DNA of 64,000 nucleotides from Stomoxys calcitrans (GCF_963082655.1 NC_081553.1:127811736-127875735), one strand, 5' to 3'. Counted from the first letter of the stretch, positions 1-12,189 are shown. A program made the numbers and translations. Notes: generated by a model from the letters alone, not told the origin.

Positions 1-2330
1 CAATGGTCTGAGAGGCAAGATCTACGAAATAGTAGATTTTATTGGTCGGAAGAACGTATTGGTTGCAGCGATCCCCTGAACTCCTGAGTGACGTATCCTG
101 ACAAGCTGTCATGTTTATCAATCGTAAGAAGGCCGATTAGGCTGGCTTCAGCGAATACAGCAATCGCCACTTCAGTGAACCGACATTCCCCTCGGACGTG
201 CTAGTTGGAGAGGAAAAATCAACGCAGCAGCAGCTCTCTTTATACCAGCCGGTCGAATCAGCGAGCTGAATCTGGAAATAAACAGGATAGTCAATGAACA
301 TAAGCGGAATTCGTGGCTGGAACACTTGGAGCAATGTATCTTAGGCACCGGTTTAGGCAAGCTGTGGTCTACTGTTAAGACACTCTCGAATCCCGGTAGA
401 CGGGATGACGGGACTTCAGTCACTTTTGGCGTCGTAACCGTTACTGATACGAAGAGATTCACCTGATTGTTCAACCGTCAAATTATTGTGCATTCTGAGA
501 GTGACAGCGCAAGGAGGAGAGCCATTCGCCGTGTCCGTGGTCTCCGAGCTGATGGACAGCCATCACAATTTACCGTGGACGAGGTTACTAATGCCATCCG
601 TGGCCACAAGTCATCCAAGGTGTTGGCCCCCGACGGAATCTCTACACTGATGCTGAAGAATCTGGATTTACCTGGAGTTGAGTACCTTACTACTATCCTC
701 AACCTGCGATAGGACGGTCCTCGTGGCACTGGACCTATCGAAGGCATTCGACACGGTCAGCCATGCCAAATTATTTGAGGACATCGCCAACACGTCCCTC
801 CAGCCAGGCCTGAAACGATGGGTCGCGAATTATCTGTGTGGTCGCCAGTCATTTGTGGAATTTAGGGATAAGAAGTCGAAACACCGTAGAGTGAAACAGG
901 GAGTTCCCCAAGGTGGGGTGATATTTCCCGCACTGTTCAACCTCTAGCTATCCTCCATTCCACCCCCTCCAGACGGCATAGAGATCGCATCATATGCGGA
1001 CGATTGTATGATCATGGCATCAGGCCCCTCACCCATTGTTGACATCTGCGATAGGTTGAACGTCTACCTCAACAAACTTGCCTCATTTGCTGCAAGAAAT
1101 CTGAAGATATCTGCCACCAAACCCTAAGCCTCATTCTTCACTACAAACACGCGTGAGGTGAATACTGAGCTGACTGCGATTGTCGATGGAGAAATGATTC
1201 CGGCCATCAAGTGTCCCAAAATACTTGGCGTCACATTCGACAGCTCTTACACATTCTCCCCACATGCCACAGCAATTTGCTATAAAGTCAAAAGTAGAAA
1301 CAAGGTCTTCAAGTCACTTGCCGGCATTACTTGGGGTGCAGACAAGGAAACCTGTTTGACCACATACAAAGCAATTGTCCGGTCTGTGGTAAGTAATGCA
1401 GCGCTAGTGTGGTCTTGATAGCTCTGTGAGACGTAGTGGAATAATATTCATATCTGTCAGAATGTCGCCCTTCGAACTGCGACGGGCTGTCTCCTCATGT
1501 GGACCACCTCCTTCAGGAGATAAAGATACTACGAGTGCGAAGACATAACTACATACTCTCTAAGGAATTCCTTTTGGGCTGTTATGGCAGGGACCAACCA
1601 AATCACCATCTTGTGGATAGGTATCCGACGCCCAGAAGTCATAAGGGAGATCTAAATGATCTAGAGCGTGAGATTTAGCGCTACAAGAGAGAACCTCTTG
1701 AGCAAGCGGCATATTATGCGGGTCTAGACAACATTCATGCAGACACGGTAGGTTAGGTTAGGTTAAAGTGACAGTCTGCCATCAGTCTCGCATAAGACGT
1801 TTTCGTCCATTGTGATACCACATGAACAGAAGAACGAAGATGCCTTCTAGTTCCTACCGTTGAACCATCCAGATCGCTTTAAAAAGCCCAATGACATGCG
1901 AATGTTAACATCCGCTAAATCAGATCGCAGGTTCTCAAAGAAATGAGACACGGTAGCAGATGTGATAAATAGCTACTGGGTGAATGTCGTCCCTAGAGAA
2001 CGACTGCCACCAGTTACACCTGAAGAAAATGACCTCCCCCGATAAACTAGAGTAGTTCCGACTCAATTATATTCCGGCAGAAGCAGCCGCATCAATTCCC
2101 ACAGAGCAAGGATTGATGCAGAAGTGCAAGATGTGTGTCCCGATTGTGACCAGGGACAACACGTCACAAGTCACCTGTTTAACTGCCAAGCCAAACCCAC
2201 TCGACTCAGACCCAGATCACTCTGGACGCACCCTATATTAGTCGCAGAGTTCCTGGATCTTGACACTCAACAGAATCAAACAGACGAAAGATAGGACACA
2301 ACAAACTGCTACAACAACAACAACAACCAA
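1..2330 (+). mobile_element. Decayed LINE, family L (endonuclease/RT), 5' end outside window
   Basis: Broken coding sequence of a non-LTR retrotransposon of the same family as the better copy at 9005-12893. Readable pieces include the RT palm blocks ALDLSKAFDTVSHAKLF and GVPQGG (about 720-945), the catalytic SYADDC (about 985-1005) and the late-RT block CPKILGVTFDSS (about 1215-1250). A C-terminal cysteine cluster (CPDC) is visible near 2131-2180. Relative to the other copy, roughly 300 bp is missing at about 706 (the frame jumps from LNL to DRTVLVALD), and several stops and frameshifts are present. The 3' end is a short run of CAA units (about 2313-2332), the tail of this family. It lies upstream of the ALiX exons in the same orientation. 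It is certainly dead as a protein-coding element. The clade was not resolved; Jockey/I superfamily is likely. Confidence 0.9.
1741..1956. mobile_element. 194-bp nested insertion with 11-bp target-site duplication
   Basis: The LINE copy is interrupted by 194 bp (1752-1945) bracketed by the 11-bp direct repeat AGACACGGTAG at 1741-1751 and 1946-1956. The uninterrupted sequence exists once in the sister copy near 9375, so this is a true insertion. The insert begins GTTAGGTTAGGTTAA. Read on the minus strand, this is an AACCTAACCTAAC 3' tail like those of LINE remnants at 52799-52895, 59350-59975 and 61880-62735. The likeliest reading is a 5'-truncated LINE inserted in minus orientation. Confidence 0.7.
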
Positions 2331-3250
2331 CATACATACATAAATACTTTGTTCAATTTCTACAATGCTCTCCATTTTCGACTGCTTTTCGCATTGCAAT
2401 TTTCAATTTTTTTTTTCACTCCCTCGATTTTTCTATTTGCATTTCTCCAACTCGCACATACAGGCTTGTTCCGGTTTTCAAATTCTCAAAACGCAAAAAA
2501 TTGCTTGACCCATATTTTCAAAGTCCTTCTCTTTTAAGATATGAAATCACTTGAGGTTCTTCTCTCTATATAGAGGTTCGATAGGAGATAAGAGGTGCAT
2601 TCAAACATCAACGTTGCAAGAAATAAGGTAAAGAAATAGGAAATAGGTATATTTGTCGCATTTGCACTTCTGTTCGGATTACATGGAAGTGTAAGAGAAC
2701 ATAGCACCATGTTGCTTTTCTCAGAGACAGATACAGGAAATAACAATTTTAATTCCTGCAATTAAAAATTTGTTTAACAACAGTTTACCAATCACATGTC
2801 ATGTTTCAATGGAAAATATGAAATCAATGTCAAAAATGATCCAAGCAATTAATCATTGTTTTTAATAATCAATGCCACGTTTGATTGATAAATTTTAGTC
2901 AATCGGCTGTGTTCTGTGTTTAGCTGTTCACTTTTCCCCTAAAATCAATCGCTTATTATTACGTTAACAATTAATTTGGACTTCTTGTTTGCGTGATAAC
3001 AAATTGAATATTTTTTCCGTGTACAATCATTCCAGCATATCAAATATTTCATTGCCTTTTTTAAGAATCTATTCTTTTAGTCCCAAAAATGGGCTTCAGT
3101 TTCAGCAATCACCTCCTCGTCATTGGAGACAAATTTCTTAGCTTTGAGCATTTTTTCAGATTTGCAATAAGGTAGTTGCCCGGTCCAAATCTGGTGAATA
3201 CGGGGTTGCGGGAGTAATTCAAAACGTTGTTTGTGCAGTTTAGCCATGGT
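2331..3250. other. AT-rich intergenic or intronic DNA, no gene seen
   Basis: AT-rich sequence with homopolymer runs and no convincing exon or repeat. It lies between the LINE remnant and the SINE, so it is probably part of the ALiX intron that precedes the first visible ALiX exon. I searched it for the missing N-terminal Bro1 coding sequence and saw none. Confidence 0.5.
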
Positions 3251-3601
3251 GACAAGCGACTTGTGGAGGCCACCGTAGCGCAGAGGTTAGCATGTCTGCA
3301 TATGACCCTAAACGCCTGGGTTCGAGTCCTGCCGAAACCATCAGAAAAAAATTCTCAGCGATGGTTTTCCCCTCCTAATGCTGGCAACATTTGTGAGGTA
3401 CTATGCCATGTAAAACTTCTTTCCAAAGAGGTGTCGCACTGCGGCACACCGTTCGGACTCGGCTATAAAAAGGAGGCCCCTTATCATTGAGCTTAAACTT
3501 GAATCGGACTGCACTCATTGATATGTGAGAATTTTGCCCCTGTTCCTTAGTGTAATGTTCAAGGGCAAAATTTGGATTTGGATTTGGACAAGCGACTTGT
3601 G
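3251..3601 (+). mobile_element. tRNA-derived SINE, complete, with 15-bp target-site duplication
   Basis: The body at 3266-3586 starts GAGGCCACCGTAGCGCAGAG and contains a tRNA-like A box (TAGCGCAGAGG) followed by a B box (GGTTCGAGTCC, 3319-3329). These are the internal RNA polymerase III promoter of tRNA genes. The remainder is a tRNA-unrelated body ending in TTTGGA units. It is flanked by the perfect direct repeat GACAAGCGACTTGTG at 3251-3265 and 3587-3601, which defines both ends exactly. Related copies are at 14160-14290, 16950-17272, 24746-25052, 28193-28485, 51425-51735 and 56101-56338. It sits in the intron or upstream flank of the visible ALiX exons. Confidence 0.92.
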
Positions 3602-3897
3602 ACAAGGTGTATAGTCTGTCGTTTGAGATCAACTGTGAGTAAGCGCGGTACCCATTTTAAACTCAGATTACTCATGGGATTTATTTTAATTTTATAAGTT
3701 TTATTTAAGGTTGTACACCAAAATTATTCTTGGTGCAAAAATCTAAGGCAAACCCCTACTGCAAAAGTCGACTGAGTCGACTTTTTTTTATCAATGTTTT
3801 ATCAATATTTCTCTTTTAAAAAAGCTCATTTAATGCATCGATTTTTTTACCAATTTAAAGTAATTCTTCAATTTACCTTTTTTTTTAACAAAAATAG
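3602..3897. other. Intron sequence upstream of the ALiX exon, ending in a splice acceptor
   Basis: AT-rich sequence ending in a pyrimidine-rich stretch and AG at 3896-3897. No other feature was seen. Confidence 0.5.
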
Positions 3898-5994
3898 ATA
3901 ACTTGAAGGAGAACATCATTGCAAAACTATGCTGTCAATGTGAAGAATTTTACTCGGATGTTTTGCGAGCCATGCAAAAAGAGTCCGTTCGCAGTCTTTG
4001 GGAAAAAGAATGGTTGCCTACTATTGCTGGTAAACAAGCCGGTTTTCATGCACTTACCCAATTGTATCAAAGTTTAGCTTGTCGTGCTGCTAAGAAAATT
4101 GGCGAGGAAATTTCTCGTCTCCGTAATGCTGTTGATCTTTTCAAGTCAGCACAAACTAGATCAAACAGTCCAAACTATTTAGAAGAATATTTCAATAGGG
4201 CTAAGCGCAATTTAGCTGAATCCGTTAAAGACAATGACTTAATTTACAATGAGATGATTCCAGATGTAACGACTCTGCAACCCCCCGGAAAAGCACAGTT
4301 GGCAAAACCATTGGCAATGTCCTCTCCAATGGCAAAAGATTTTGATGATGTGTTCAAGGGATTGGTTCCTGTGGAATTGCATCGCGCCCTACAGGCATCA
4401 GATATGCGCAAGAATGAAATTGTCAATGCTGAAATAATGAAACTCCGAGAAGCTACACAAACTTTGAATGTTGTGTTGGCTAGCCTTAATCTGCCAGCAG
4501 CTGTTGAAACAACTGACGGCGGATCTGGTGTGCCTCCGTCATTGGTTGACAAATCGAACGAAGTGCGCCAAAAGGGTGGCGTTGAAGCTATTAATACCCA
4601 TTTAAAGGAATTGCCTGAACTTCTCAGCCGCAACCGTGAGATTCTCGATGAAACCGAAAGAATGTTGGATGAAGAGCGTGACTCTGACAACCAATTGAGA
4701 TCCCAATTCAAGGAGAAGTGGACACGAATCTCCTCCGATAAGTTGACAGAAATGTTTCGGACCAACTCAAAGAAATATCGCGAAGTTATTAACAATGCTG
4801 TAGCTGCGGATAAAATAGTTCGCGAGAAATTCGAAAAGAATCAGAAAGGCATCGAGTTACTCTCGTTGCCGCTTGATCAATTGCAGCAAGCCATGCCGGC
4901 CTCCGGGGGTTCGGTTGATCCCAACTGCGAAAGTGTACAGAAACTCAAGCAACTAATGGAGTCTGTGGAGACAATAAAAGCAGAACGTGATGTCATAGAA
5001 TCCGAGCTGAAGTCCGCAACGTTCGATATGAAAAATGATTTTTTGGAAGCTTTACGCAAAGATGGCGCCATTGACGAGCCAGCACTTTCGCTGAAACGTA
5101 TTGGGGAAACTTTGCAACCTTTGCAGCAACAAATTAAGGAAAGTGTTGAACGGCAACAGTCACTAGTTTCCGATATTCAAATTGCTCACAGTGAATTTGT
5201 TTCGGAAACTGGAACAAGCAGTACTTCGAGGGACACTTTGTGTCAGGAGTTGGCCACAGCCTATGACAGCTTCATTGAATTGTTGGGAAATCTTAAGGAA
5301 GGCACCAAGTTCTACAACGATTTGACTGAACTGCTGGTGGTATTCCAAAATAAAATATCCGATTTCTGTTTTGCACGTAAAACCGAAAAAGAGGAATTAT
5401 TAAAAGATTTAACCACAGAATCAAGCCGTCAAGCAGCTGGTCCAACACCATCGTTGCCATCACATTATGCATCAACCTCTGGCAGTGGCAGTGGTAAGTT
5501 TTTATGCATCTGTATGGAAAATTTACACATTAATTATATGTGACAACCACAATTTCTTTCGATTTTTTTTGTAAATGAGATTAAAGTTGACAGTTTCTTT
5601 GGTTTGTTTTGTAACAACTTAATTTTTCTAGATCTTCCATCAACCCCGTCATCTGCGCCTTCGTCTGCTCCAGCAGGAAATGTGCCTTATCCGCAGGCAG
5701 TTCAGGGAATGCCAATGCCCTATGGTGCTGGACCTAATATGCCATACCCCGCATATGTACCCCCACCAATGCCGCAAGGTTTCAATCCCTACGCAACCTT
5801 ACCATACCCAGGAAGTTCGTATAATAAACTTTTACAATTGGCATATATGGTAAACAAATAATCTTGTATCATTTCTAGACTATCAATATCCAGGATTCCC
5901 TCAAGGTCCACCACCTGGTCACTATGGGACCTATCCAGGTAGTTTTGCTAACCAACAAGGAGGTTATCCAAATCAAAAACCACCAGGCTGGTAA
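3898..5994 (+). CDS. ALiX: ALiX (PDCD6IP / Bro1-domain adaptor), C-terminal three exons; 5' exons outside window
   Basis: ESCRT-associated scaffold acting in endosomal sorting, cytokinesis and membrane repair. Exons read here: 3898-5493, 5632-5814 (donor uncertain) and 5879-5994 (stop TAA 5992-5994). The acceptor AG at 3896-3897 leaves two bases that complete a split Asp codon, so coding enters from an upstream exon; there is no start codon here. The first exon encodes the C-terminal half of the Bro1 domain (ENIIAKLCCQ, KKIGEEISRLRNA, DNDLIYNEM, VLASLNLPAA) and then the coiled-coil V domain. The last two exons encode the Pro/Tyr-rich tail, ending NQKPPGW. About 630 residues are visible; insect and human proteins are about 830-870, so roughly 200 N-terminal residues are missing. 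The 5494-5631 intron has GTAAGT and CTAG boundaries. The next intron lacks a strong donor: frame demands an end near 5814 (GTTCGT). Identity is clear from similarity to the ALIX family along the whole length. Confidence 0.95.
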
Positions 5995-6524
5995 ACAATT
6001 TCTACGCATTTTCCATGAATATTATTTAATTCTTCGGTTTTTATTTGTGATTATTCAATTATGTAATTCATTTGATGAATTTTATCATGTAGTATCGAAA
6101 GATCAAATCAATTCAATAAATGTTTGTTTTTAGTTTATAATTTTCTTTTGTCAAATTAAATGTAACTTCTCACGAGTTTGTGCTACCCATAACTTATTGT
6201 TGCTTAAAAGCGAATTGTGTTAAAGTAGTCGAAAATATTGCATCAATTTTAGTGGTTTATCATAAGAATTCTAACTTTTATATGTTACAAAAAATATCCA
6301 CAATAAACACATCTACATACATATTTATCAAAAATTGCAGTGCATGTCTGTTTAAAGTGTTCTAAGAAAACAATTCATTTCATTTATATTCCATTTAGTG
6401 TAAGTACAAGTAGGTCTAGCAATTTATTATTGACAGGAAAGTATAAATCTTGGTTCTTTGGAATTGTGCGTTATAAATAAAGCTTCATGTCAATTCATAA
6501 AATTCCGATAATGCTAAAATAAAA
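5995..6524. other. ALiX 3' UTR and intergenic AT-rich DNA
   Basis: No further coding sequence. The short open frames here are AT-rich and lack any recognisable domain. The right end abuts the 3' part of a minus-strand RTE-like LINE. Confidence 0.5.
6115..6120 (+). terminator. Candidate ALiX poly(A) signal AATAAA
   Basis: The canonical hexamer AATAAA lies 121 bases after the ALiX stop codon, followed by a T/GT-rich stretch (TGTTTGTTTTTAG). A second AATAAA near 6301-6306 could be an alternative distal site. Confidence 0.55.
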
Positions 6525-9000
6525 TAATCCGGTGTGACCTTGGTTTCGCCAAAAATAGCACGGTTAGTATCAGTGTCTTGTATAGAGTAATCTTCGTCTG
6601 TCGAGAGGTGGCTTTGTTTCTAAACTGCTTACTTAGTCCAAAGAAGCATCTGTTTGCCAGTATTATTCTTCGCTTTATCTCAAAACTGGTGTGATTCGTT
6701 TCGGTTACGGCGGTGTCGAGGTAGATAAAGTTACTATCTCAAAGTTGTGGTTCCCAACTTGCTCCATTTTCTTTATTTGCTCCATTTCGTCTTATCTCCA
6801 TTTACTGCCAGACCCATTTTCACTGACTCTCTTTCGATTCTCTCAAAGGCAGTAGTTACTACTTCCGGTGATCGACCTATGACGTCGATGTCGTCGGAGT
6901 AGGCGAGTAGCATGTGTTCTCTTGTGATAAGTTTGCCATATCTATTCACATCTGCATCTCGTATAATCTTCTCCAGCAGGATATAAAAGAGATCACACGA
7001 TAGGCTATCTCCTTGTCTGAAACCTCGTTTGGTATTAAATGGTTCGGAGAGATTCTTTCCTATTTTTACTGAGGAACGCGTATCAGCAAGTGTCATCCTG
7101 CAGAGTCTTATTAATTTTGCAGGGATACCAAACTCAGACATGGCTTGAAATACCTTTGAACATAAAGGAGTATCGAAGGCGGCTTGTAGTCAACAAAGAG
7201 GTGGTAGGTGTTGATTTGTCTTTCTCGGGTCTTTTCCAGGATTTGGCGCAGTGTGAATATCTGGTCTAGGGTGGATTTACCTGGTCTAAAGCCGCATTGA
7301 TAGGGCCCAATTATCTCATTGACTTTAGGTTTTAATCTTTCACACAGTACGCACGAGAGTATCTTGTATGCGATGGGGAGGAGACTTATTCCTCTGTAGT
7401 TGGCACATTCCGTCTTGTCTCCTTTCTTGTGTACGGGACATAGTATGCCAATCATCGGGTATGCGTTCTTCTAGCCAGATTGCGCAGATAAGCTGATGCA
7501 TACGCCTTATCAGCGTGTCGCCTCCGGTCTTAAATAGTTCAGCGGGTAACCCGTCGGCTCCTGCTGCCTTGTTGTTCTTTAGTCGGGTTACTGCTACTTG
7601 GACCTCATTCTGACTAGGAGGTAAACATTCTATACCATCCTCAGGGATAGGTTCTGCGGTATCCTCTTCGCCGCCAACATCGGACACTAGCAGTTGGGTA
7701 AAATGTTCTCTCCATATCCTCAGCATGTGTCACTTACCAGATTTCCTTCGTTGTCTCTGTAGGAGGATGTGCTTGTACCAAAGTCATCGGTTTGATTTTT
7801 AATTCTTTGGTAGAATTTTCGGACTTCATTCTGACTCCTGAACATCTCAATTCGTTCACACTCAAGCCTTTCCATTTCCTTTTTCTTTCTGCGCAATAGA
7901 CGTTACTCCTCTCTCCTTTTCTCCCGATATCTCTCCTTCATCTGGCGCGTTGCTACTGATTGCATTCTTGGCTTCAGTCGCATCTCGACACTTTAGGTAG
8001 TGGGTTTCTTGGAAGAGGATTGCGGTAACCAAGTACGGATTTCGCGGCATTTTTTATGGAGTGGGCAATGATTTGCCATTGCGCCATATATTATCGGAAC
8101 AAGGAGTGCTTTCATCAAGCAGTTGGGTTAGTCGAGTGGAGTATGCCGCTGCCATCTGTTGTGTTTGCAGCTTTTCAATGTCTAGCTGCCGTGCAGTGTC
8201 AGATCGTACTTTCCTCGCCATATTCAAACGGGTGCGAACATTTGCTGCAACAAGGTAATGATCCGAATCTACATTCGCTCCACGGATCGATCTTACATCT
8301 AACACCCTGGATGAATGCCTTCCATCTATCACAACGTGATCAATTTGGTTCCTCGTGTTTTGATCGGGTGACAGCCATGTGGCTTTGTGAATATTTTTAT
8401 GTTGAAATCTGATGCTACTAACTACCACGTTTTTTGCCGCGGCGAAATTTATAACACTCAACCCATTACTAGACGTTATCTCGTGGAGGCTTAACTTTCC
8501 GACTGTAGGTTCAAAAATGTCTTCCTTCCCTCTCTTCGCATTAAAAACTCCCAGAACGATTTTAATATCATGGGCGGGGCAGCGGTCATATTCTCTCTAG
8601 GCGCTCGTAGAAAATATCCTTGGTCTGCTCGTCTTTGTCTTACGTCGGGGCATGGGCACAAATAAGGCTGATGTTGAAGAATTTGGCTTTAATGCAGATT
8701 GTGGCTAGCCTCTCGTCTACCGGCACAAAGCTGGTGCCAATTTCATGCCTCGTGTTATGGCAGCTGTAGTATAGTTCGTCACCGTTTGGTGTTGTAGTGA
8801 CGCCATTCCCAGTCCATCGTACTTCCTGTAAGCGGTAATATCTGCCTTGTATTTCTCTAATACATCCGCCAGCGCGTAAACTGCACCTTCTCTATAAAGA
8901 ATGCGAACATTCCAGGTGCATATCAGCAAATCATGGTCCTTTTTTCGTTTGCGTGGGTCGTCAACCTTGGGGGGTCCGTTTTTACTATTCCTTTGTTTCT
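6525..9000 (-). mobile_element. RTE-like LINE, copy 1 (broken)
   Basis: Reading down the minus strand: endonuclease start ICTWNVRILY (about 8925-8890), endonuclease end with IDHVVIDGRHSS and DSDHYLVAANVR (about 8350-8240), linker, then RT blocks NNKAAGADGLPAELF (about 7590-7540), NYRGISLLPIAYKIL and CGFRPGKSTLDQ (about 7410-7280), RGFRQGDSLSCDLF (about 7030-6990) and LLAYSDDIDVIGRS (about 6910-6870). The catalytic YADD has become YSDD. Multiple frameshifts and stops split it into at least six frames, so it is inactive. Similar host annotations in insects are often called craniofacial development protein 2-like because of the endonuclease; that is a transposon label. A second copy lies at 47250-48995. 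Confidence 0.88.
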
Positions 9001-9031
9001 TATAGTTGTTGTTGTAGCAGTTTATTGTGTA

Positions 9032-9970
9032 CTATCTTTCGTCTGCTTGATTCTGCTGAGTGTCAAGACCCAGGAACTCCGCGACTAAGATGGGGTGCGT
9101 CCACAGGAATCTGGGTCTGATTCGAGTGGGTCTGGCCGGGCAGTTAAACAGGTGACGCGCATCGTGCGGTCCCTGGTTACAGTCGGGACATACAGCTTGC
9201 ACGTCGGCATCAATCCTAGCTCTGTGAGAAGTGAGGCGGCTGCATCTGCCGGAACGTAATTGAGCCAGAATCACTCTGGTTTGCCGGGGGAGGTCGATTT
9301 CTTCGGGTGCAATGGGTGGCGGTCGTTCTCCAAGGACTACATTCACCCGGTAGCCAGTTAACGCGTCTGCTACCGTGTCTGCATGAATGTTGTTCAGACC
9401 CGCTTGATATGCCGCTTGATCTAGAGGTTCTCTCTTGTAGCGCTGGACCTCACGCTCTAGATCATGTAGATCTACCTTAAGGCTTCTGGGCGGAGGGTAT
9501 CTATCCACAAGATGATGATTTGGATGATTTCTGCGATAACAGCCCAAAAGGTATTGCTTAGACAGCATGTAGTTATGTCTTCTCACTGGTAGGATCTTTG
9601 TCTCCTGGTGGAGGTGGTCCACATGAGAACTAAGGAGGCAGCCCGTCGCAGTTCGGAGGGCGGCATTCTGACAGATCTGAATATTATTCCACTGCGTGTC
9701 ACAAAGCTGACGTGACCACACTGGCGCTGCATAACTTACCACAGACCGGCCAATTGCTTTGTACGTGGTCAACAAGGTTTCTTTGTCTGCACCCCAAGTG
9801 CTGCCAGCGAGTGACTTGAGGACCTTGTTTCTACTTTTGACTTTATTGCAGATTGCTGTGGCATGTGGGGAGAAAGTGTAGGAGCTGTCAAATGTGACGC
9901 CAAGTATTTTGGGACACTTGATGGTCGGAATCAATTCTCCATCGACCATCACAGTCAGCTCAGAATTCAC
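9032..9970 (-). pseudogene. LINE family L, RT thumb and C-terminal knuckle, 312 codons
   Basis: Continuation of the RT polyprotein after the frameshift. It begins in the late RT region (CPKILGVTFDSSYTFSPH), passes through a helical connection, and ends with a cysteine/histidine knuckle (CPDCNQGPHDARHLFNC) typical of the C-terminus of Jockey/I-type LINE proteins. It stops at 9032-9034, just before the TTG-rich 3' end. The apparent Met at 9970 is internal and not a real start. Confidence 0.85.
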
Positions 9971-10023
9971 CTCACGCGTATTTGTAGTGAACAGTGTGGC
10001 TGAAGATTTGGTGGCGGATATCT

Positions 10024-12189
10024 TCAGATTTCTTGCAGCGAAATATGAGGCAAGATCGTGAGGTAGACGTTCAACCTATCGCAGATGTCATCAATGGGTG
10101 GAGGGCCTGATGCCAAGATCGTACAGTCGTCCGCATATGATACGATCTCTATGCCGTCTGGAGGAGGTGGGATGGAGTATAGGTAGAGGTTAAACAGAGC
10201 CGGAGATATCACCCCGCCTTGGGGAACTCCCTGTTTCACTCTACGGTGTTTTGACTTCTTATCCCTAAATTCCACAAATGACTGGCGGCCACACAGATAA
10301 TTCGCGACCCAACGTTTAAGGCCTGGCTGGAGGGACGTGTTGGCGATGTCCTCAAATAATTTGGCATGGCTGACCGTGTCGAATGCCTTCGATAGGTCCA
10401 ATGCCACGAGGACCGTCCTATCACATGGCCTGGGTTGATTGAAGCCACGGCAAATGTGTGTGGTGATGGCATGCAAAGCTGTTGTTGTGCTGTGCAGTCT
10501 CCGAAATCCGTGTTGATGCTCGGCGAATGGAAATTCTCCTACGAGGCTCGGGAGGAGTAATGCCTCAAGCGTCTTAGCCACTGGTGAGAGAAGGGAGATC
10601 GGTCTGTACGACTCCCCCAAACTCGGTTCTTTACCAGGCTTCAGTAGCGGGATCACTCTGCCCATTTTCCAGACATCGGGAACTATAAGAGTGTTCAATG
10701 ACAGGTTAAGGACAGTGGTAAGGTACTCAACTCCAGGTAAATCCAGATTCTTCAGCATCAATGTAGAGATTCCGTCGGGGCCCAACGCCTTGGAAGATTT
10801 GGCGCCACGGATGACATTCGTAACTTCGCCCACGGTAAATTGTGATGGCTGTTCATCGGCTCGGAGACCACGAATACGGCGAATGGCTCTCCTCCTTGCC
10901 CTGTCTCTCTCGGGATGCACGATAAATTGACAGTTGAACAACCTGGCGCATCTCTTCGGATCAGTCACGGTTAACTCGCCAAAAGTGACTGAGGTCCTGT
11001 CGTCCCGTCTACGGGGGTTCGAGAGAGACTTAACAGTGGCCCACAATTTGCCTGCACCGGTGCCTAAGTTACATTGCTCCAAGTGTTCCAGCCACAAATT
11101 CCGCTTATGTTCGTTGACTACCCTGTTTATTTCCAGATTCAGCTCGCTGATTCTGGGGTTAGCGGGGTCCATAGCACGAATCCCATGACGATCGTCTGCG
11201 AGTACCACTGCTTGCGCCGGGAAATTGGGTCGCACTTGCGGTATTCGACCGGCTGGTATAAAGCGAGCGGCTGCTGCGTTGATGATGTCTCGGAATTTCC
11301 TCTCGGCCACAAGCACATCAGAGGGGGGTGGCAGTTCATTGAAGCGGCGATTGGTATACTCTCTGAAGCCAGTCCAATTGGCCTTCTTGTAGTTGATGAA
11401 CGTTCGGCGCTCAGAGGTTATGAAGTCGGGTGGTCGGTCGATGGTGAGGATTATGGGGAGGTGGTCTGACCCCAAAGAGATGACGGCTTGCCAGGATACG
11501 TCACTCAGGAGATCAGGGGATGTGATTGAGATGTCTGGCGAGCTGCTGCACCTCCTCGTAATCCTAGTGGGGGCATCCTCATTCACCGTGCAAAACGTGG
11601 AGCTATCTATCTGCTCTGCCAAAGCTATGCCACGCTGGTCGTTGCCTAGGGGAGAATGCCATGACGAGTGATGTGCATTGAAATCCCCCAGAACCAGACG
11701 ACTATGGCCAGATAGCAACCCACTTATGTCGGGGCTGTAGGCCTGGCCATTAATCGGGACACAGCTGCCAACCGGCGGTATATACACGTTGTATATCTCT
11801 ATCTCGGCAGTACCAGACCTGACTGCTACCCCCATACATTCCATGTATGGGTCACTAGCGTCAAGCGCAGGCGAGATAGGTCTATACTGCACGGAATGGT
11901 GTATAACGAAGGCCAATCCCCCACCTCCATTCCTTGAGCGATCCTTACGTAGCACATTGTAGCCGTGACAACTGTGCAAGCTGCAGGTGTTAGTCAGCTT
12001 TGTCTCCTGGATCGCTGCGACCGATATGCTCTTCCGACTCATAAAATCTACAATCTCATCAATCTTGCCTCGCAGTCCATTGCAGTTTAACTGCAGGAAC
12101 GATACATTTCCCGACACTGGCCTGGCAATAGTAGGGCTAGGGTGCTGTCTTTGCATAAATTGCCGTACAGGAGAGGTTGGGGGGGTCAC
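10024..12189 (-). pseudogene. LINE family L endonuclease-reverse transcriptase ORF, 721 codons
   Basis: Nicks target DNA and reverse-transcribes its own RNA. The endonuclease domain (first about 250 residues) shows LQLNCNGLRGK, AIQETKL, LVLGDFNAHHSSWHS and LGSDHLPI, the family's Asn, Glu, Asp/Asn and Ser-Asp-His residues. The RT domain shows KALGPDGIS, PLLKPGKEPSLGESYRP, QHGFRRLHSTTTALH, VALDLSKAFDTVSH, GVPQGGVISPALFNLYL and SYADDCTI with the catalytic Asp pair at 10126-10137. The frame ends shortly after YADD because one base is missing near 10050; the thumb and C-terminal region continue in another frame at 9032-9970. Confidence 0.88.

Noticed and set aside
1752..1766. Interstitial telomere (TTAGG)n
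   Set aside because: Only two to three units, and the same tail occurs at LINE 3' ends in this window; better explained as a retrotransposon tail.
3266..3340. tRNA gene
   Set aside because: A and B boxes are present but the acceptor stem does not close and the sequence continues into a repeated SINE body with target duplications.
4244..4795. 183-codon minus-strand ORF within ALiX
   Set aside because: Antisense shadow of the well-supported ALiX exon.
8054..8929. Host gene resembling craniofacial development protein 2
   Set aside because: This is the endonuclease part of an RTE-like LINE followed by its reverse transcriptase.
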